In this document: positions 20,252-29,111 of the stretch, in pieces | Layout: the number at the start of each line of letters is the position of its first letter | How positions within the stretch are numbered: the stretch's first letter is position 1 | Source of the DNA: Prosthecobacter sp. | GTDB lineage: Bacteria; Verrucomicrobiota; Verrucomicrobiia; Verrucomicrobiales; Verrucomicrobiaceae | Direction of reading: 5' to 3' | Length of the DNA: 64,000 bases | Assembly: GCF_014879935.1 (NCBI RefSeq) | Contig: NZ_JACSRD010000123.1 | Coordinates: 124,001 to 188,000, forward strand | Made by a program: the position numbers and the translations under genes | The notes under the pieces: model-generated | Database searches by the model: none | What the model was told of the DNA's origin: nothing | Seen by the model: the letters and a program-made list of their open reading frames with translations, nothing else

Positions 20252-21652
20252 ATGTCCTCTCCCGATCACAGTTGCTCCGGCCACGGTGAGTCACACGCGT
20301 TCACCTTCATGAATCCGCGTGTGCGTGACGGTGTGGTCGTGCACAGCCGCCGCTCGGTGCTGAAAACGAGCCTCGCGGGGCTGGGCGGGCTCACACTGCC
20401 CGGTTTGATGAAACTGCGAGCAGACGGCAAAGCGACGAAGAGCGGCAAATCGGTCATTTTGCTCTGGATGACGGGCGGGCCCTCTCACATCGACACGTGG
20501 GATCCAAAGCCGGATCGGCCCATCGAGAACCGCGGGCCGTTCAAGACGATCCAAACGAAGCTGCCGGGCGTGCGCATCTGCGAATTCCTGCCGAAACAGG
20601 CGGCGATGCTGGATCAGTTCACGCTGATCCGCTCGGTCGATTGCCGCTTCAGCAATCATGAGCCGAACATGGTCATGCAGACGGCCAATCTGACCAACGA
20701 GCCGCGCACGAACCCGAAGGCGAAGTATTTCCCCTCCTTCGGCAGCATCGTGGCGAAGCATCACGGCGCGAATCATCCCGCGATGCCGCCCTACGTGGTG
20801 CTGAACATGAAATCGCGCTCGCACGTGGCCTGGGGCGGTTACCTCGGCACGCAGTATGATCCTTTCGATGGCAACAACGCCGCCAAGCTCTTCCAACTGC
20901 CCGCCGGGCTCAGCATGGACCGTTTGCAGGCACGCCAGGCGCTCAGCCGGCAGATGGACGGCCTGCGGGCGGAGATCGACGCCAGCGGCATGATGGGCGC
21001 GATGGACAGTTTTGGCCAGAAAGCCTTCGACATTGTCGCCGGCGGCCGTGCGCAGGAGGCCTTTGATTTGGAAAAGGAGCCGAAACAGATGCGAGACCGC
21101 TATGGCGACCACGATTGGGCCAGGCAGGCGCTGCTGGCACGTCGCCTCGTCGAGCGTGGCTCGTCCTTCGTCACCATCGACCTCAGCAATCACGGCGCGT
21201 CCGGCACCTGGGACAACCACGGTGACAACATCCCGCCCTACGGCGGCATTTGGAATGGATTGCGCCCGCTGCTGCCCGTTTTCGACCACGTCATCACCAC
21301 GCTGGTCAGCGATCTACGGGAGCGGGGCCTGCTGGATGACACGCTCGTCATCGCGATGGGTGAATTTGGCCGCACACCGAATCTCGGCACGCAAGGCAGC
21401 ACGGATGGCCGCAATCACTGGCCCGTCGTGATGAGCATGTGCATGGCTGGTGGCGGGTTCAGGCACGGGCAGGTCATCGGCGCGAGCACCAAAGACGGTG
21501 CGGAGATCGCCGAGCGGCCTGTGACGCCGTCAGATCTCGCCGCGACGATTTATCATCACATGGGCGTGCCGCTGGATGCGACGTACAACGACCATCAAGG
21601 CCGTCCGAACTTCATCGTCGATGGCGGCAGGCCGATTTCGGAGCTGATTTGA
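20252..21652 (+). CDS. DUF1501 domain protein with Arg-Arg export signal
   Basis: 466 residues. The N-terminus carries SRRSVLKTSLAGLGGLTLPGL, a twin-arginine-like signal, preceded by a cysteine/histidine-containing stretch. The body has DUF1501 landmarks: VILLWMTGGPSHIDTWDPKP, LIRSVDCRFSNHEPNM, SFVTIDLSNHGASGTWDNHGDN, VIAMGEFGRTP and GRNHWPVVMSMCMAGGGF. The family resembles the alkaline phosphatase/sulfatase fold and is greatly expanded in Planctomycetes and Verrucomicrobia, often beside PVC cytochrome proteins. Its catalytic activity is not established. Probably periplasmic. Confidence 0.9.
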   Translation: MSSPDHSCSGHGESHAFTFMNPRVRDGVVVHSRRSVLKTSLAGLGGLTLPGLMKLRADGKATKSGKSVILLWMTGGPSHIDTWDPKPDRPIENRGPFKTIQTKLPGVRICEFLPKQAAMLDQFTLIRSVDCRFSNHEPNMVMQTANLTNEPRTNPKAKYFPSFGSIVAKHHGANHPAMPPYVVLNMKSRSHVAWGGYLGTQYDPFDGNNAAKLFQLPAGLSMDRLQARQALSRQMDGLRAEIDASGMMGAMDSFGQKAFDIVAGGRAQEAFDLEKEPKQMRDRYGDHDWARQALLARRLVERGSSFVTIDLSNHGASGTWDNHGDNIPPYGGIWNGLRPLLPVFDHVITTLVSDLRERGLLDDTLVIAMGEFGRTPNLGTQGSTDGRNHWPVVMSMCMAGGGFRHGQVIGASTKDGAEIAERPVTPSDLAATIYHHMGVPLDATYNDHQGRPNFIVDGGRPISELI

Positions 21653-21653
21653 C

Positions 21654-21690
21654 CCGCCAAAACGGTCAGCAGGTGACGTTTTCGGGGCGG
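21654..21690 (+). terminator. Weak hairpin after DUF1501 gene
   Basis: CCGCCAAAACG, a 12-base loop, then CGTTTTCGGGGCGG can pair imperfectly just after the DUF1501 stop. No T run follows, so this is only a possible terminator or processing stem. Confidence 0.25.
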
Positions 21691-21699
21691 AAAAACCAC

Positions 21700-21727
21700 T
21701 TGCCGCAGCAGGGGTTGCCGGTAACAT
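21700..21727 (+). promoter_or_regulatory. Candidate sigma-70-like promoter for rpsB-tsf
   Basis: TTGCCG and TAACAT are separated by 16 bases, about 130 bases before the rpsB ATG. Each hexamer matches four or five consensus positions. The long leader between this site and rpsB could carry the S2-type feedback control known in other bacteria, but I could not verify the fold. Confidence 0.35.
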
Positions 21728-21854
21728 CGCGGCCCTTTTGCCGGGCCACGTTGGCCGGGTCAAAGGGTCCACCCCAAGCCGAATCGACCGGATCAGCCCC
21801 ACGGCTGAGCGCTTTTCCAAAGCGTGCGGAAGAGAGGCGCTCTCACACAACATC

Positions 21855-22547
21855 ATGTCAGCACAGATCCTTGCCGAGCTCGTCGAAGCCGGCGTTCACT
21901 TTGGTCACCAGACCAAGCGTTGGAACCCCAAGATGAAGGGTTTCATTCTCGGTTCGAAAAACCAGATCCACATCCTCAACATCGAGGAAACCGTCAAGCA
22001 GATCGACAAGGCCGCCGATTTCCTGGCCGACCTCGCCCGCAAAGGAAAGAAGATCCTCTTCGTCGGCTGCAAACGCCAGGCGCAGGAGGCCATCAAGCAG
22101 GCCGCCGAGGCCTGCGGCCAGTTCTACGTCAACCATCGCTGGCTGGGCGGCACGCTCACCAACATGGAGACGATCAAGAAGAGCATCGCACGTCTCAACT
22201 ACCTTGAGGACATTGAGAACAAGCCTGAGTTCAAGCTCATGTCCAAGAAGGAGCTCGCCGGCCTCAACCGCGAGCGCATCAAGCTGGAGCGCAACCTGCG
22301 CGGCATCCGCAACATGGGCGGCAAGCCCGACGCCGTGGTGATCGTCGATTCCGCCCGCGAACACATCGCCGTGCATGAATCCCGCCGCCTTAACATCCCG
22401 ATCGTGGCCCTGGTCGATACAAACGCCGACCCGAACATCATCGACTACCCGATCGCCGCGAACGACGACGCCATCCGCTCCATCCGCATCATCCTGCAGA
22501 AGCTGATCGACCCCGTCATCATCGCCGCCTCCGAGGCCAAGAAGTAA
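21855..22547 (+). CDS. rpsB: 30S ribosomal protein S2
   Basis: 230 residues starting MSAQILAELVEAGVHFGHQTKRWNPKM; the ORF track adds 39 upstream codons that are leader. Hallmarks: GVHFGHQTKRWNPKM, YVNHRWLGGTLTNMETI, RNLRGIRNMGGKPDAVVIVD and IPIVALVDTNADPNIIDYPIAANDDA. S2 helps bind S1 and shape the small-subunit head. It is followed 24 bases later by tsf, the standard rpsB-tsf pair. Confidence 0.98.
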   Translation: MSAQILAELVEAGVHFGHQTKRWNPKMKGFILGSKNQIHILNIEETVKQIDKAADFLADLARKGKKILFVGCKRQAQEAIKQAAEACGQFYVNHRWLGGTLTNMETIKKSIARLNYLEDIENKPEFKLMSKKELAGLNRERIKLERNLRGIRNMGGKPDAVVIVDSAREHIAVHESRRLNIPIVALVDTNADPNIIDYPIAANDDAIRSIRIILQKLIDPVIIAASEAKK

Positions 22548-22571
22548 TCCCAACCCTCACCAACCGACACA

Positions 22572-23168
22572 ATGGCTGAAATCTCCGCAAAACTCGTCAT
22601 GACCCTGCGTGAAAAGACCAACGCAGGCATGATGGAGTGCAAAAAGGCGCTCACCGAAGCCGGTGGCGACCTCGAAAAGGCAGAAACCATCCTCCGCAAG
22701 AGCGGCACCATCAAGGCTGAGAAGAAGGCCGACCGCCAGACGAAGGAAGGCATCATCGCCTCCTACATCCACATGGCCGGCCGCATCGGCGTCCTGATCG
22801 AAGTGAACTGCGAGACCGACTTCGTCGCCCGCAATGAAAACTTCCAGGCGCTCGTGAAGGACATCTCCCTCCACATCGCCGCCTCCAATCCCCGCTTCCT
22901 CCAGCGCGAAGACATCCCTGCGGATCTCATCGCCAAGGAGCGTGAGATCGGTGCCGAGCTCGTCAAAGGCAAGCCCGCGAACATCGTGGACAAGATCGTG
23001 GACGGCAAAATGGAGAAGTTCTACGCCGACAACTGCCTCCTTGAGCAGCCCTTCATCAAGAATCCGGACATCAGCATCCGCGACCTCGTGAAAGGCAAGA
23101 TCACCGAGCTGGGCGAGAACCTCATCATCCGCCGCTTCGTGCGCTACGCCGTGGGCGAGGAGATCTGA
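22572..23168 (+). CDS. tsf: Translation elongation factor Ts
   Basis: 198 residues. The N-terminal UBA-like region has MTLREKTNAGMMECKKALTEAGGDLEKA, then the core IEVNCETDFVARNENFQALVKDISLHIAA, the EF-Tu-contacting TDFV motif. It is shorter than the roughly 280-residue enterobacterial protein and close to the compact forms seen in some other phyla. EF-Ts recycles EF-Tu-GDP to EF-Tu-GTP. Co-transcribed with rpsB; a strong terminator follows. Confidence 0.97.
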   Translation: MAEISAKLVMTLREKTNAGMMECKKALTEAGGDLEKAETILRKSGTIKAEKKADRQTKEGIIASYIHMAGRIGVLIEVNCETDFVARNENFQALVKDISLHIAASNPRFLQREDIPADLIAKEREIGAELVKGKPANIVDKIVDGKMEKFYADNCLLEQPFIKNPDISIRDLVKGKITELGENLIIRRFVRYAVGEEI

Positions 23169-23193
23169 TTCGATCGACACAACAGTTCCCACG

Positions 23194-23222
23194 AGGGCGG
23201 TCGGCGACGACCGCCCTTTTTC
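23194..23222 (+). terminator. Rho-independent terminator of rpsB-tsf
   Basis: Perfect 10-base stem AGGGCGGTCG / CGACCGCCCT with a GCGA tetraloop, followed by TTTTTC. It lies 25 bases after the tsf stop. Confidence 0.93.
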
Positions 23223-23560
23223 GTGCCTGAAATTGCCGGACCGTCATCTCAAGAGCCTGCGAGAGGTCCGAATTGGTGGGATGGCATGTGTTACCTCAGA
23301 TCTTTGCCCGTCAGCCTGATATTTAGCTTTGCTAAAATACCTGCCGCGTGCCAAATTTCCGTAATTGGCATATTTCCCATGCCCCCATCCAAGGCGGCTG
23401 CGGCCTTCTGCCTGCGTCCTCGTGCGCACCTTTCTCCATCGACTCGCGGTGGTGCCCGATTCATGGGCACCAACGGCGGCAGCATGCCTTCCGGCGTGAA
23501 GGGCGAACAGTGAACGACTGACGGCGCACTTTTTCAGTTTCCTCCGGGCCAGAATCCTCC
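23223..23560. other. Intergenic region before DAHP synthase
   Basis: About 340 bases. The overlapping ORF-track frames here look compositionally spurious and match nothing I recognise. It contains an AT-rich island (GATATTTAGCTTTGCTAAAATACC) with a short inverted repeat TTTAGC-tt-GCTAAA and TTGGCATATTT just downstream, the likeliest promoter area for the DAHP synthase gene. No tRNA or clear small RNA was seen. Confidence 0.4.
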
Positions 23561-24661
23561 ATGCTGCGGCCCCATTTTTCGCCCCCTTCGTTTCCCGTGA
23601 GCCTTTCGCACCCCACTGACGACATCCGCATCGCCGAGATCCTGCCTTTGATCCAGCCGGCGCTGCTCATGCATGAATTCCGCCTCGGGGAACTGGAGTC
23701 TGCTTTTGTCGAAGAATCCCGTCGTCGCTGTGAGGACATCCTGACGCTGAAAAACGACCGCCTTCTCGTCGTGGTCGGCCCTTGCTCCATCCACGATCAG
23801 AAGTCAGCGCTCGAATACGCCCAGCACATCGTTGAGGCACGGCAGAAACACGGAGCCGACCTCGAAATCGTCATGCGCGTCTATTTTGAGAAGCCGCGCA
23901 CGACCATCGGCTGGAAGGGCTTCATCAACGATCCGCACCTCGACGGCACCTTCGACATCAACAGCGGCCTGCGTGGCGCGCGCGACTTGCTCATCAAGCT
24001 GACCAAACGCGGCATTCCGGCCGGAACGGAGTTTCTCGATGTCATCACGCCGCAGTACATCGCCGATGTCGTCGTCTGGGGCGCGATCGGTGCCCGCACA
24101 ACGGAAAGCCAGGTGCATCGCCAGCTTGCCTCCGGTCTTTCCATGCCGGTCGGCTTCAAAAACGGCACGGATGGTGGCGTTCAGGTGGCTTTGGACGCGA
24201 TTGAGGCCGCCAAAGGCCAGCATTGCTTCCTTTCCGTCACCAAGGACGGCGTCGCCGCCATTGTGAACACGAAGGGCAACAACGCCTGCCACGTCATTCT
24301 GCGCGGTGGCAAGGGCGGCACCAACTTCGACGCCGCCTCGATCAAGACCGTGGCCGATCAACTCACGGACCGTGGCCTGCCTGCCAGCGTGATGATCGAT
24401 TGCAGCCACGGCAACAGCCTCAAGGACTACCGCAAGCAGCCGGTCGCCTCGGCTTCCCTAGCCGAACAGATCGCCGCTGGCAGCAAAGCCATCACCGGCG
24501 TGATGATCGAAAGCCATCTCGTCGAAGGACGTCAGGACACCAAGCCCGGCCAGCCGCTCACCTATGGCCAGAGCATCACGGACGCCTGCGTGAACTGGGC
24601 CACCACCGAAACGATGCTCGACGAACTCGCCGCCGCCGTGCGCGAGCGCCGCAAAAAATGA
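23561..24661 (+). CDS. aroG: 3-deoxy-7-phosphoheptulonate synthase (class I)
   Basis: 366 residues. Class I DAHP synthase motifs: LLVVVGPCSIHDQKSALEYA, VMRVYFEKPRTTIGWKGFINDPHLDGT, GARTTESQVHRQLASGLSMPVGFKNGTDGG, VILRGGKGGTNFDAASI, MIDCSHGNSLKDYRKQ and GVMIESHLVEGRQD. It condenses phosphoenolpyruvate with erythrose 4-phosphate, the first step of aromatic amino acid synthesis, in the cytoplasm. Its last codon overlaps the hldE start (ATGA), so it is translationally coupled to the polysaccharide operon. The symbol could equally be aroF or aroH. Confidence 0.95.
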   Translation: MLRPHFSPPSFPVSLSHPTDDIRIAEILPLIQPALLMHEFRLGELESAFVEESRRRCEDILTLKNDRLLVVVGPCSIHDQKSALEYAQHIVEARQKHGADLEIVMRVYFEKPRTTIGWKGFINDPHLDGTFDINSGLRGARDLLIKLTKRGIPAGTEFLDVITPQYIADVVVWGAIGARTTESQVHRQLASGLSMPVGFKNGTDGGVQVALDAIEAAKGQHCFLSVTKDGVAAIVNTKGNNACHVILRGGKGGTNFDAASIKTVADQLTDRGLPASVMIDCSHGNSLKDYRKQPVASASLAEQIAAGSKAITGVMIESHLVEGRQDTKPGQPLTYGQSITDACVNWATTETMLDELAAAVRERRKK

Positions 24662-25647
24662 ACTTCACCCGCAACTGCCTCGGTAGCCTCGCGAAAGTGC
24701 GCATCCTCGTGATCGGGGACGTGATGCTCGACCACTTCATCTGGGGCCACGTGCGTCGCATCTCGCCGGAGGCTCCCGTTCCCGTCGTGGAGGTGACGAA
24801 GGAGGAGTTTTATCCCGGTGGCGCCGCCAACGTCGCCCGCAACATCTCGCCCTTCTCGACGCACACTCATCTCATGGGCCGTGTGGGCCGGGACATGGCG
24901 GCGGATCAGTTGCGCACGCTGCTGGTGGCGGACCAGATTGATCCCGCGCCCCTGCTGGTACATGAGACGCTTCCGACCATCTCCAAGGCGCGGGTCTCCG
25001 CCCGCCAGCAGCAGATCGTCCGGGTGGATCGTGAAAAACTGATGCCGCTGACCGATGACGAGCTCGCTGAGATCGAGCGCCGTCTGCGCGACCTCGCACC
25101 CAACCTCGACGCCATCATTCTGGAAGACTACGGCAAGGGTTTCATCACGACGCCGCTGATGCAGTTGGTCGCGAAAATCGCCTCCGAACACCAGCTCATC
25201 GTCACCGTCGATCCTTCGCCGCGCAATCCCCTGCCTTGGGCCGGAGTTTCGCTCGTGAAACCGAACCGCCTCGAAGCCTTCGCCGCGGCAGGTCTGGAAG
25301 ATCATCTGCTGCCCGGCCCGCCGCTTGAAAACCAGGAACTGCTCGAAGTCGGCCGCGTTCTTCTCGGCAAATGGGATGTCGCCAGCGTGCTCGTCACGCT
25401 CGGCGAGCACGGCATGATGCTGTTTGAACGCGGAAAGGCGCCGCATCACATCCCGACACGCGCGCGCGAAGTTTTCGACGTCTCCGGTGCGGGCGACACG
25501 GCCATCGCGCTGCTCACGCTCGCGCTCGCCGCCGGATTCAAGCTGCAAGACGCCGCGGACATCGCCAACCACGCCAGCGGCATCGTCGTGGGCAAGCTCG
25601 GCACCGCCACGCTGACACCCGACGAACTCCTCGCCGCCTTTTCCTGA
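24658..25647 (+). CDS. hldE: D-glycero-beta-D-manno-heptose-7-phosphate kinase domain (RfaE domain I)
   Basis: 329 residues from MNFTRNCLGSLAKVRILVIGDVMLDHFIWG; the ORF track over-extends to 24223. PfkB-family motifs: EFYPGGAANVARNIS near the N-terminus and VFDVSGAGDTAIALLTLALAAG near the C-terminus. It phosphorylates heptose 7-phosphate to the 1,7-bisphosphate in ADP-heptose synthesis. Only the kinase domain is present; the adenylyltransferase half of bifunctional HldE is absent from the window and must be supplied elsewhere. Starts on the ATGA overlap with aroG and is followed one base later by gmhA. Confidence 0.92.
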   Translation: MNFTRNCLGSLAKVRILVIGDVMLDHFIWGHVRRISPEAPVPVVEVTKEEFYPGGAANVARNISPFSTHTHLMGRVGRDMAADQLRTLLVADQIDPAPLLVHETLPTISKARVSARQQQIVRVDREKLMPLTDDELAEIERRLRDLAPNLDAIILEDYGKGFITTPLMQLVAKIASEHQLIVTVDPSPRNPLPWAGVSLVKPNRLEAFAAAGLEDHLLPGPPLENQELLEVGRVLLGKWDVASVLVTLGEHGMMLFERGKAPHHIPTRAREVFDVSGAGDTAIALLTLALAAGFKLQDAADIANHASGIVVGKLGTATLTPDELLAAFS

Positions 25648-25648
25648 C

Positions 25649-26230
25649 ATGAGCACCGATTTCTCCTCTCTCTTCAAGACGCACCTGGATGAGCATCAGG
25701 ACGCCATCGCGAAACTTGGCGCGATGAGCCATGAAATCGCCCCGCTGGCCGATGCGTGGCTCACAGCGCTGACGAACGGCAAAAAGATCCTCTTTTTCGG
25801 CAACGGCGGCAGCGCTGCCGACGCGCAGCACCTCGCGGCGGAGCTCGTCGTGCGCTATCGCATCAATCGTCCGGCCCTGGCAGGCATCGCTTTGACCACG
25901 GACACGTCCATCATCACCGCGCACAGCAACGACTTCGGCTTTGAGACGCTGTTCTCGCGTCAGATCGAAGCGCTGGCACAACCCGGCGATGTCGTCATCG
26001 GCATCTCCACCAGCGGCACGAGCAAAAACGTCCTTCTGGGCCTCCAGGCCGCCAACAAACTCGGCTGCGTCACCATTGCCTTCACCGGCGAAAAAGGCGC
26101 GGATTGCGCCGCCGAGGCCAAACTGGCCTTCAAAGCACCGTCGAGCATCACCGCTCGCGTCCAGGAGTGCCATCTCCTCATCGGCCACCTCCTCTGCGAT
26201 GTGGTCGAGCAGGCTTCTGCCGCCGCCTGA
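25649..26230 (+). CDS. gmhA: Sedoheptulose 7-phosphate isomerase
   Basis: 193 residues of SIS-domain type. Motifs: GKKILFFGNGGSAADAQHLAAELVVRY, TTDTSIITAHSNDFGFETLFSRQIEAL, GDVVIGISTSGTSKNVLLGLQAA and a C-terminal VQECHLLIGHLLCDVVEQ with the usual metal-site His. It converts sedoheptulose 7-phosphate to D-glycero-D-manno-heptose 7-phosphate, the substrate of the upstream kinase, so the two form a functional pair for LPS core or S-layer/EPS heptose. Confidence 0.95.
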   Translation: MSTDFSSLFKTHLDEHQDAIAKLGAMSHEIAPLADAWLTALTNGKKILFFGNGGSAADAQHLAAELVVRYRINRPALAGIALTTDTSIITAHSNDFGFETLFSRQIEALAQPGDVVIGISTSGTSKNVLLGLQAANKLGCVTIAFTGEKGADCAAEAKLAFKAPSSITARVQECHLLIGHLLCDVVEQASAAA

Positions 26231-26241
26231 CGGCGGTTTTC

Positions 26242-27597
26242 ATGAACGATCCTTCCCAGTCGGCGCCGCATCCGCGCGCTGGCCTGCACCGCATGATCTC
26301 CGGCTTCTCGCAGTCGGTCATCCTGCGCGTTCTCAGGCTCAGCCTCAATGTCGTGGTCACCGGCCTGCTGGCACGCCATCTGGGCAGCGCCGGCTTTGGA
26401 GCCCTCGCGGCAAGTCTGGCGCTCGTGTCGCTGCTCTACACGCTGGCTGAGCTTGGCATGAATCGCGTCCTGGTGCGTGAACTGCTCCACTCTGAAGCGG
26501 ACGAGGCCGCTCTGATGGGATCCAGCTTTTACACGCGCATGGTGGCGGGGCTGGTGCTGTTTGCCGGCCTGGTGATCTATGCCGGTGTTTTCAAGCCTGC
26601 CGAGGCTTCACTGCTGCTCATCTACGGCCTCGCATTGCTGACGCATGCCATTACTGACGTGATCGCATGGTTCGAGGCCGAACGCCACATGCCAGAGGCG
26701 GCTTGGTGCCAGTTCGGCGGCTTCGCCCTCAGCGTGGCGGCCATCGTGGCCGGCGTATTGTGGCGGGCGCCGCTGTGGTTCTTTGCGCTGACCTTCATTA
26801 TCGAATGCCTCGCCGTCGCCACCGCATTGCTCGTTCGTTATCACCAGCTCGGCGGCTCGTGGAAGACCTGGCGGTGGAGCAAGACAGTGTCTTTCCGGTT
26901 GCTGCGGGAGTCCTGGTATGAACTGGCCACGCAGCTCACCCTCCTCATGCTGCTGCGTCTGGATGCGGTCATGGTGCAGGCCCTGCGCGGTGAGACAGAA
27001 GCCGGATTTTACAGTGCTGCGGTGCGTGTGTCCGAGGTGGCCTACTTTCTGCCCGTGTTGTTGTGCGGGTTCATGATGCCGCCGCTCATGGACAGAAAAC
27101 AGAAAGGCAGCCCTGACTACGCAAACCGCATCGCGGACTATTTCGGCGTCACTTTGGCGGTCACGGTGCCCATCGCCGGGCTCATGGTCCTCGCCTCGGC
27201 TCCAATCATCAGCTTGCTGTTCGGTGCTGGCTTTCGGCCTGCGGCTTCCATGCTGGTCGTTCATGCCTGGGCCTTGATCCCTTACGCGCTTGGCATCGCC
27301 AGGACCCAATATCTCACCATCGAGGGCCGCTTGTCGGCGAACGTGCCTGCCGTCATCTTCGCCTTGATCATCAATATGGGCCTCAACTGGCTCTGGATTC
27401 CAGTGCATGGCGGTCTGGGCGCTGCCTGGGCCACTTTGATCGCCTACAGCATCGCCTGGGTCGTCAGCACCCCGATCATGCCTGCGACACGCGGCCTGAC
27501 GTCACTGACGTGGCAGGGCATTCTGCGACTGCCGCGCCTGCTGGAAGACACGCTGGGCCGCCTGCGGCGGCCCGTCTCACCTCTTTCCGAACCATGA
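26242..27597 (+). CDS. Wzx-like polysaccharide flippase (MOP superfamily)
   Basis: 451 residues from MNDPSQSAPHPRAGLHRM; the ORF track starts earlier inside gmhA. About 12 to 14 hydrophobic segments, with the N-terminal signature ILRVLRLSLNVVVTGLLARHLGSAGFGALAASLALVSLL typical of oligosaccharide flippases. It is expected to move undecaprenyl-linked repeat units across the inner membrane. Overlaps the next gene by an ATGA junction. Alternative: another MOP exporter, but the context supports Wzx. Confidence 0.87.
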   Translation: MNDPSQSAPHPRAGLHRMISGFSQSVILRVLRLSLNVVVTGLLARHLGSAGFGALAASLALVSLLYTLAELGMNRVLVRELLHSEADEAALMGSSFYTRMVAGLVLFAGLVIYAGVFKPAEASLLLIYGLALLTHAITDVIAWFEAERHMPEAAWCQFGGFALSVAAIVAGVLWRAPLWFFALTFIIECLAVATALLVRYHQLGGSWKTWRWSKTVSFRLLRESWYELATQLTLLMLLRLDAVMVQALRGETEAGFYSAAVRVSEVAYFLPVLLCGFMMPPLMDRKQKGSPDYANRIADYFGVTLAVTVPIAGLMVLASAPIISLLFGAGFRPAASMLVVHAWALIPYALGIARTQYLTIEGRLSANVPAVIFALIINMGLNWLWIPVHGGLGAAWATLIAYSIAWVVSTPIMPATRGLTSLTWQGILRLPRLLEDTLGRLRRPVSPLSEP

Positions 27598-29111
27598 ACC
27601 AAGGCAAACCTGGAGCCACCGCGCTCATTGTCATGCTGATGCTCGGCGGCTTGTATGCCATCGCTTCGGTGGTGCTGACCGAGGGCAACTCGATCGGCCA
27701 GATGTGCCTCTACCTGCTCGTCGGTGGCTTCGTGTTTGCGCTGGCGGCTCCGCGCGCGGGCTTCTTCGTGTGGATCATCTTCTGCGGCTACAACGACCTG
27801 CTGAAACGTCTGCTGGTCGTCGGCGGGCGGGTCACGCAGGAGGATTTGAAATTCGTGCTCGGCATCACTCCGGCGATGTTCTCAGGCGTCGTCGTTTCAC
27901 TCGTCTTCAGCGGGCTCATGGGCTCCCGCCGCGTTTCTGGACGCGACTGGGCGCTGCTGCTGGTGGGCGTCTTTCTCATGATGCTGGCAGGCGGACTGGC
28001 GGCCAAGCAGGGTGGCGGCGGGTTGAACACGGTCCTGCAAAGCATCGCCAACAACGGCCTCTACTCGCTTCTGCTGTTCGTCGTTCCCTTGTTGTTCCGG
28101 GAGAAAGGCAGCCTGGTTTCCCTTTGGAAGACCCTCGTGCTCACTTGGCTGCCCGTTTCCATCTACGGCGTCATCCAGCAGATCAATGGTTTCGCCGACT
28201 TCGAGGTCGAGTACCTCCTCAGCGGCCTCAGCATCGAGATCAAGCAGCTCTACACCGACGATGTTCGTGCTTTCTCGACGTTGAACTCGCCCACCGCCCT
28301 CTCCGTCATCGACGCCGTGCTTGCCGTGTGCAGTCTGCTGCTGGGATTCATGTATCGCGGTGAAAACGGCCGGACACCCCTTTCGCGTCCGGTCGCGCTG
28401 TTCTGCTTCGTCGCCCACACCGCAGGCTTGATTGCCTCCACGGGCCGCACGTCCCTGCTCATCCTGCCCGCCGCCCTCGTCGCCACGTGGTGCTTTGTCT
28501 CCCATCGGCGCACCAAGGCGTTTTACATCAGCGTGGTGTCCGCCTTTCTGATCCTGGTGGCGTCCTCTGGCTGGCTGATCAATCACCTGGAGGAGCTCAA
28601 TGAACGCGCCATGGCCCTGGGAGCTCCGGGCGGCTTCATTTCACGCATGGTCATGGTCGGGACCTACTGGGACCGCCTCTCCGGGTTCTCCAACGTGCTG
28701 ATGAATCCTGCCGCCTGGTCGCTCTTCGGGTTCGGAGAAGCCGGTGACAGCGAGGGCTTGTATCACTACCACGACCCGATCTCCGAAATTCTCATGCGCT
28801 ATGGAGCGGTCGCCCTGTTTGCCGTGATCGCTGCTGTCACAGTGATGCTGCGCTGGTTTCACAAGAAAGCCTGGCAGATCGAATCGGCACCCGACCGCAA
28901 GTTTGCCTCCGCCATGATCGCGCTGTCCTTCTCCATCCTCTTGATCTCGGCTGTCAGTGGTTCAGTGATGGCCGTCTTCCCGGTGAACATCTTCTTCTGG
29001 CTCTCCTGTGCCGCGGTGCTGGGCCTCTCCCGCAAGCCCGAGCCGGTGAACCGGCAGGCCCCGGCACATCCGCACGCATCCTTTGCCTTCCAACGTCATA
29101 CCACGCCATGA
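27594..29111 (+). CDS. O-antigen ligase/Wzy-like membrane protein
   Basis: 505 residues from MNQGKPGATALIVMLMLGGLYAI. Roughly eleven transmembrane segments and a long periplasmic loop, the architecture of O-antigen ligase (WaaL) and Wzy polymerases; no strict sequence signature separates them. The region VAHTAGLIASTGRTSLLILPAAL contains the Arg often seen in these families before the large loop. It sits between the flippase and methyltransferase genes with ATGA overlaps on both sides. A role in polymerising or ligating the EPS repeat unit is inferred. Confidence 0.75.
   Translation: MNQGKPGATALIVMLMLGGLYAIASVVLTEGNSIGQMCLYLLVGGFVFALAAPRAGFFVWIIFCGYNDLLKRLLVVGGRVTQEDLKFVLGITPAMFSGVVVSLVFSGLMGSRRVSGRDWALLLVGVFLMMLAGGLAAKQGGGGLNTVLQSIANNGLYSLLLFVVPLLFREKGSLVSLWKTLVLTWLPVSIYGVIQQINGFADFEVEYLLSGLSIEIKQLYTDDVRAFSTLNSPTALSVIDAVLAVCSLLLGFMYRGENGRTPLSRPVALFCFVAHTAGLIASTGRTSLLILPAALVATWCFVSHRRTKAFYISVVSAFLILVASSGWLINHLEELNERAMALGAPGGFISRMVMVGTYWDRLSGFSNVLMNPAAWSLFGFGEAGDSEGLYHYHDPISEILMRYGAVALFAVIAAVTVMLRWFHKKAWQIESAPDRKFASAMIALSFSILLISAVSGSVMAVFPVNIFFWLSCAAVLGLSRKPEPVNRQAPAHPHASFAFQRHTTP

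Noticed and set aside
23223-23513. 96-residue + ORF in the DAHP synthase upstream region
   Set aside because: No recognisable features, starts directly on the tsf terminator T run, composition unlike neighbours; treated as intergenic.
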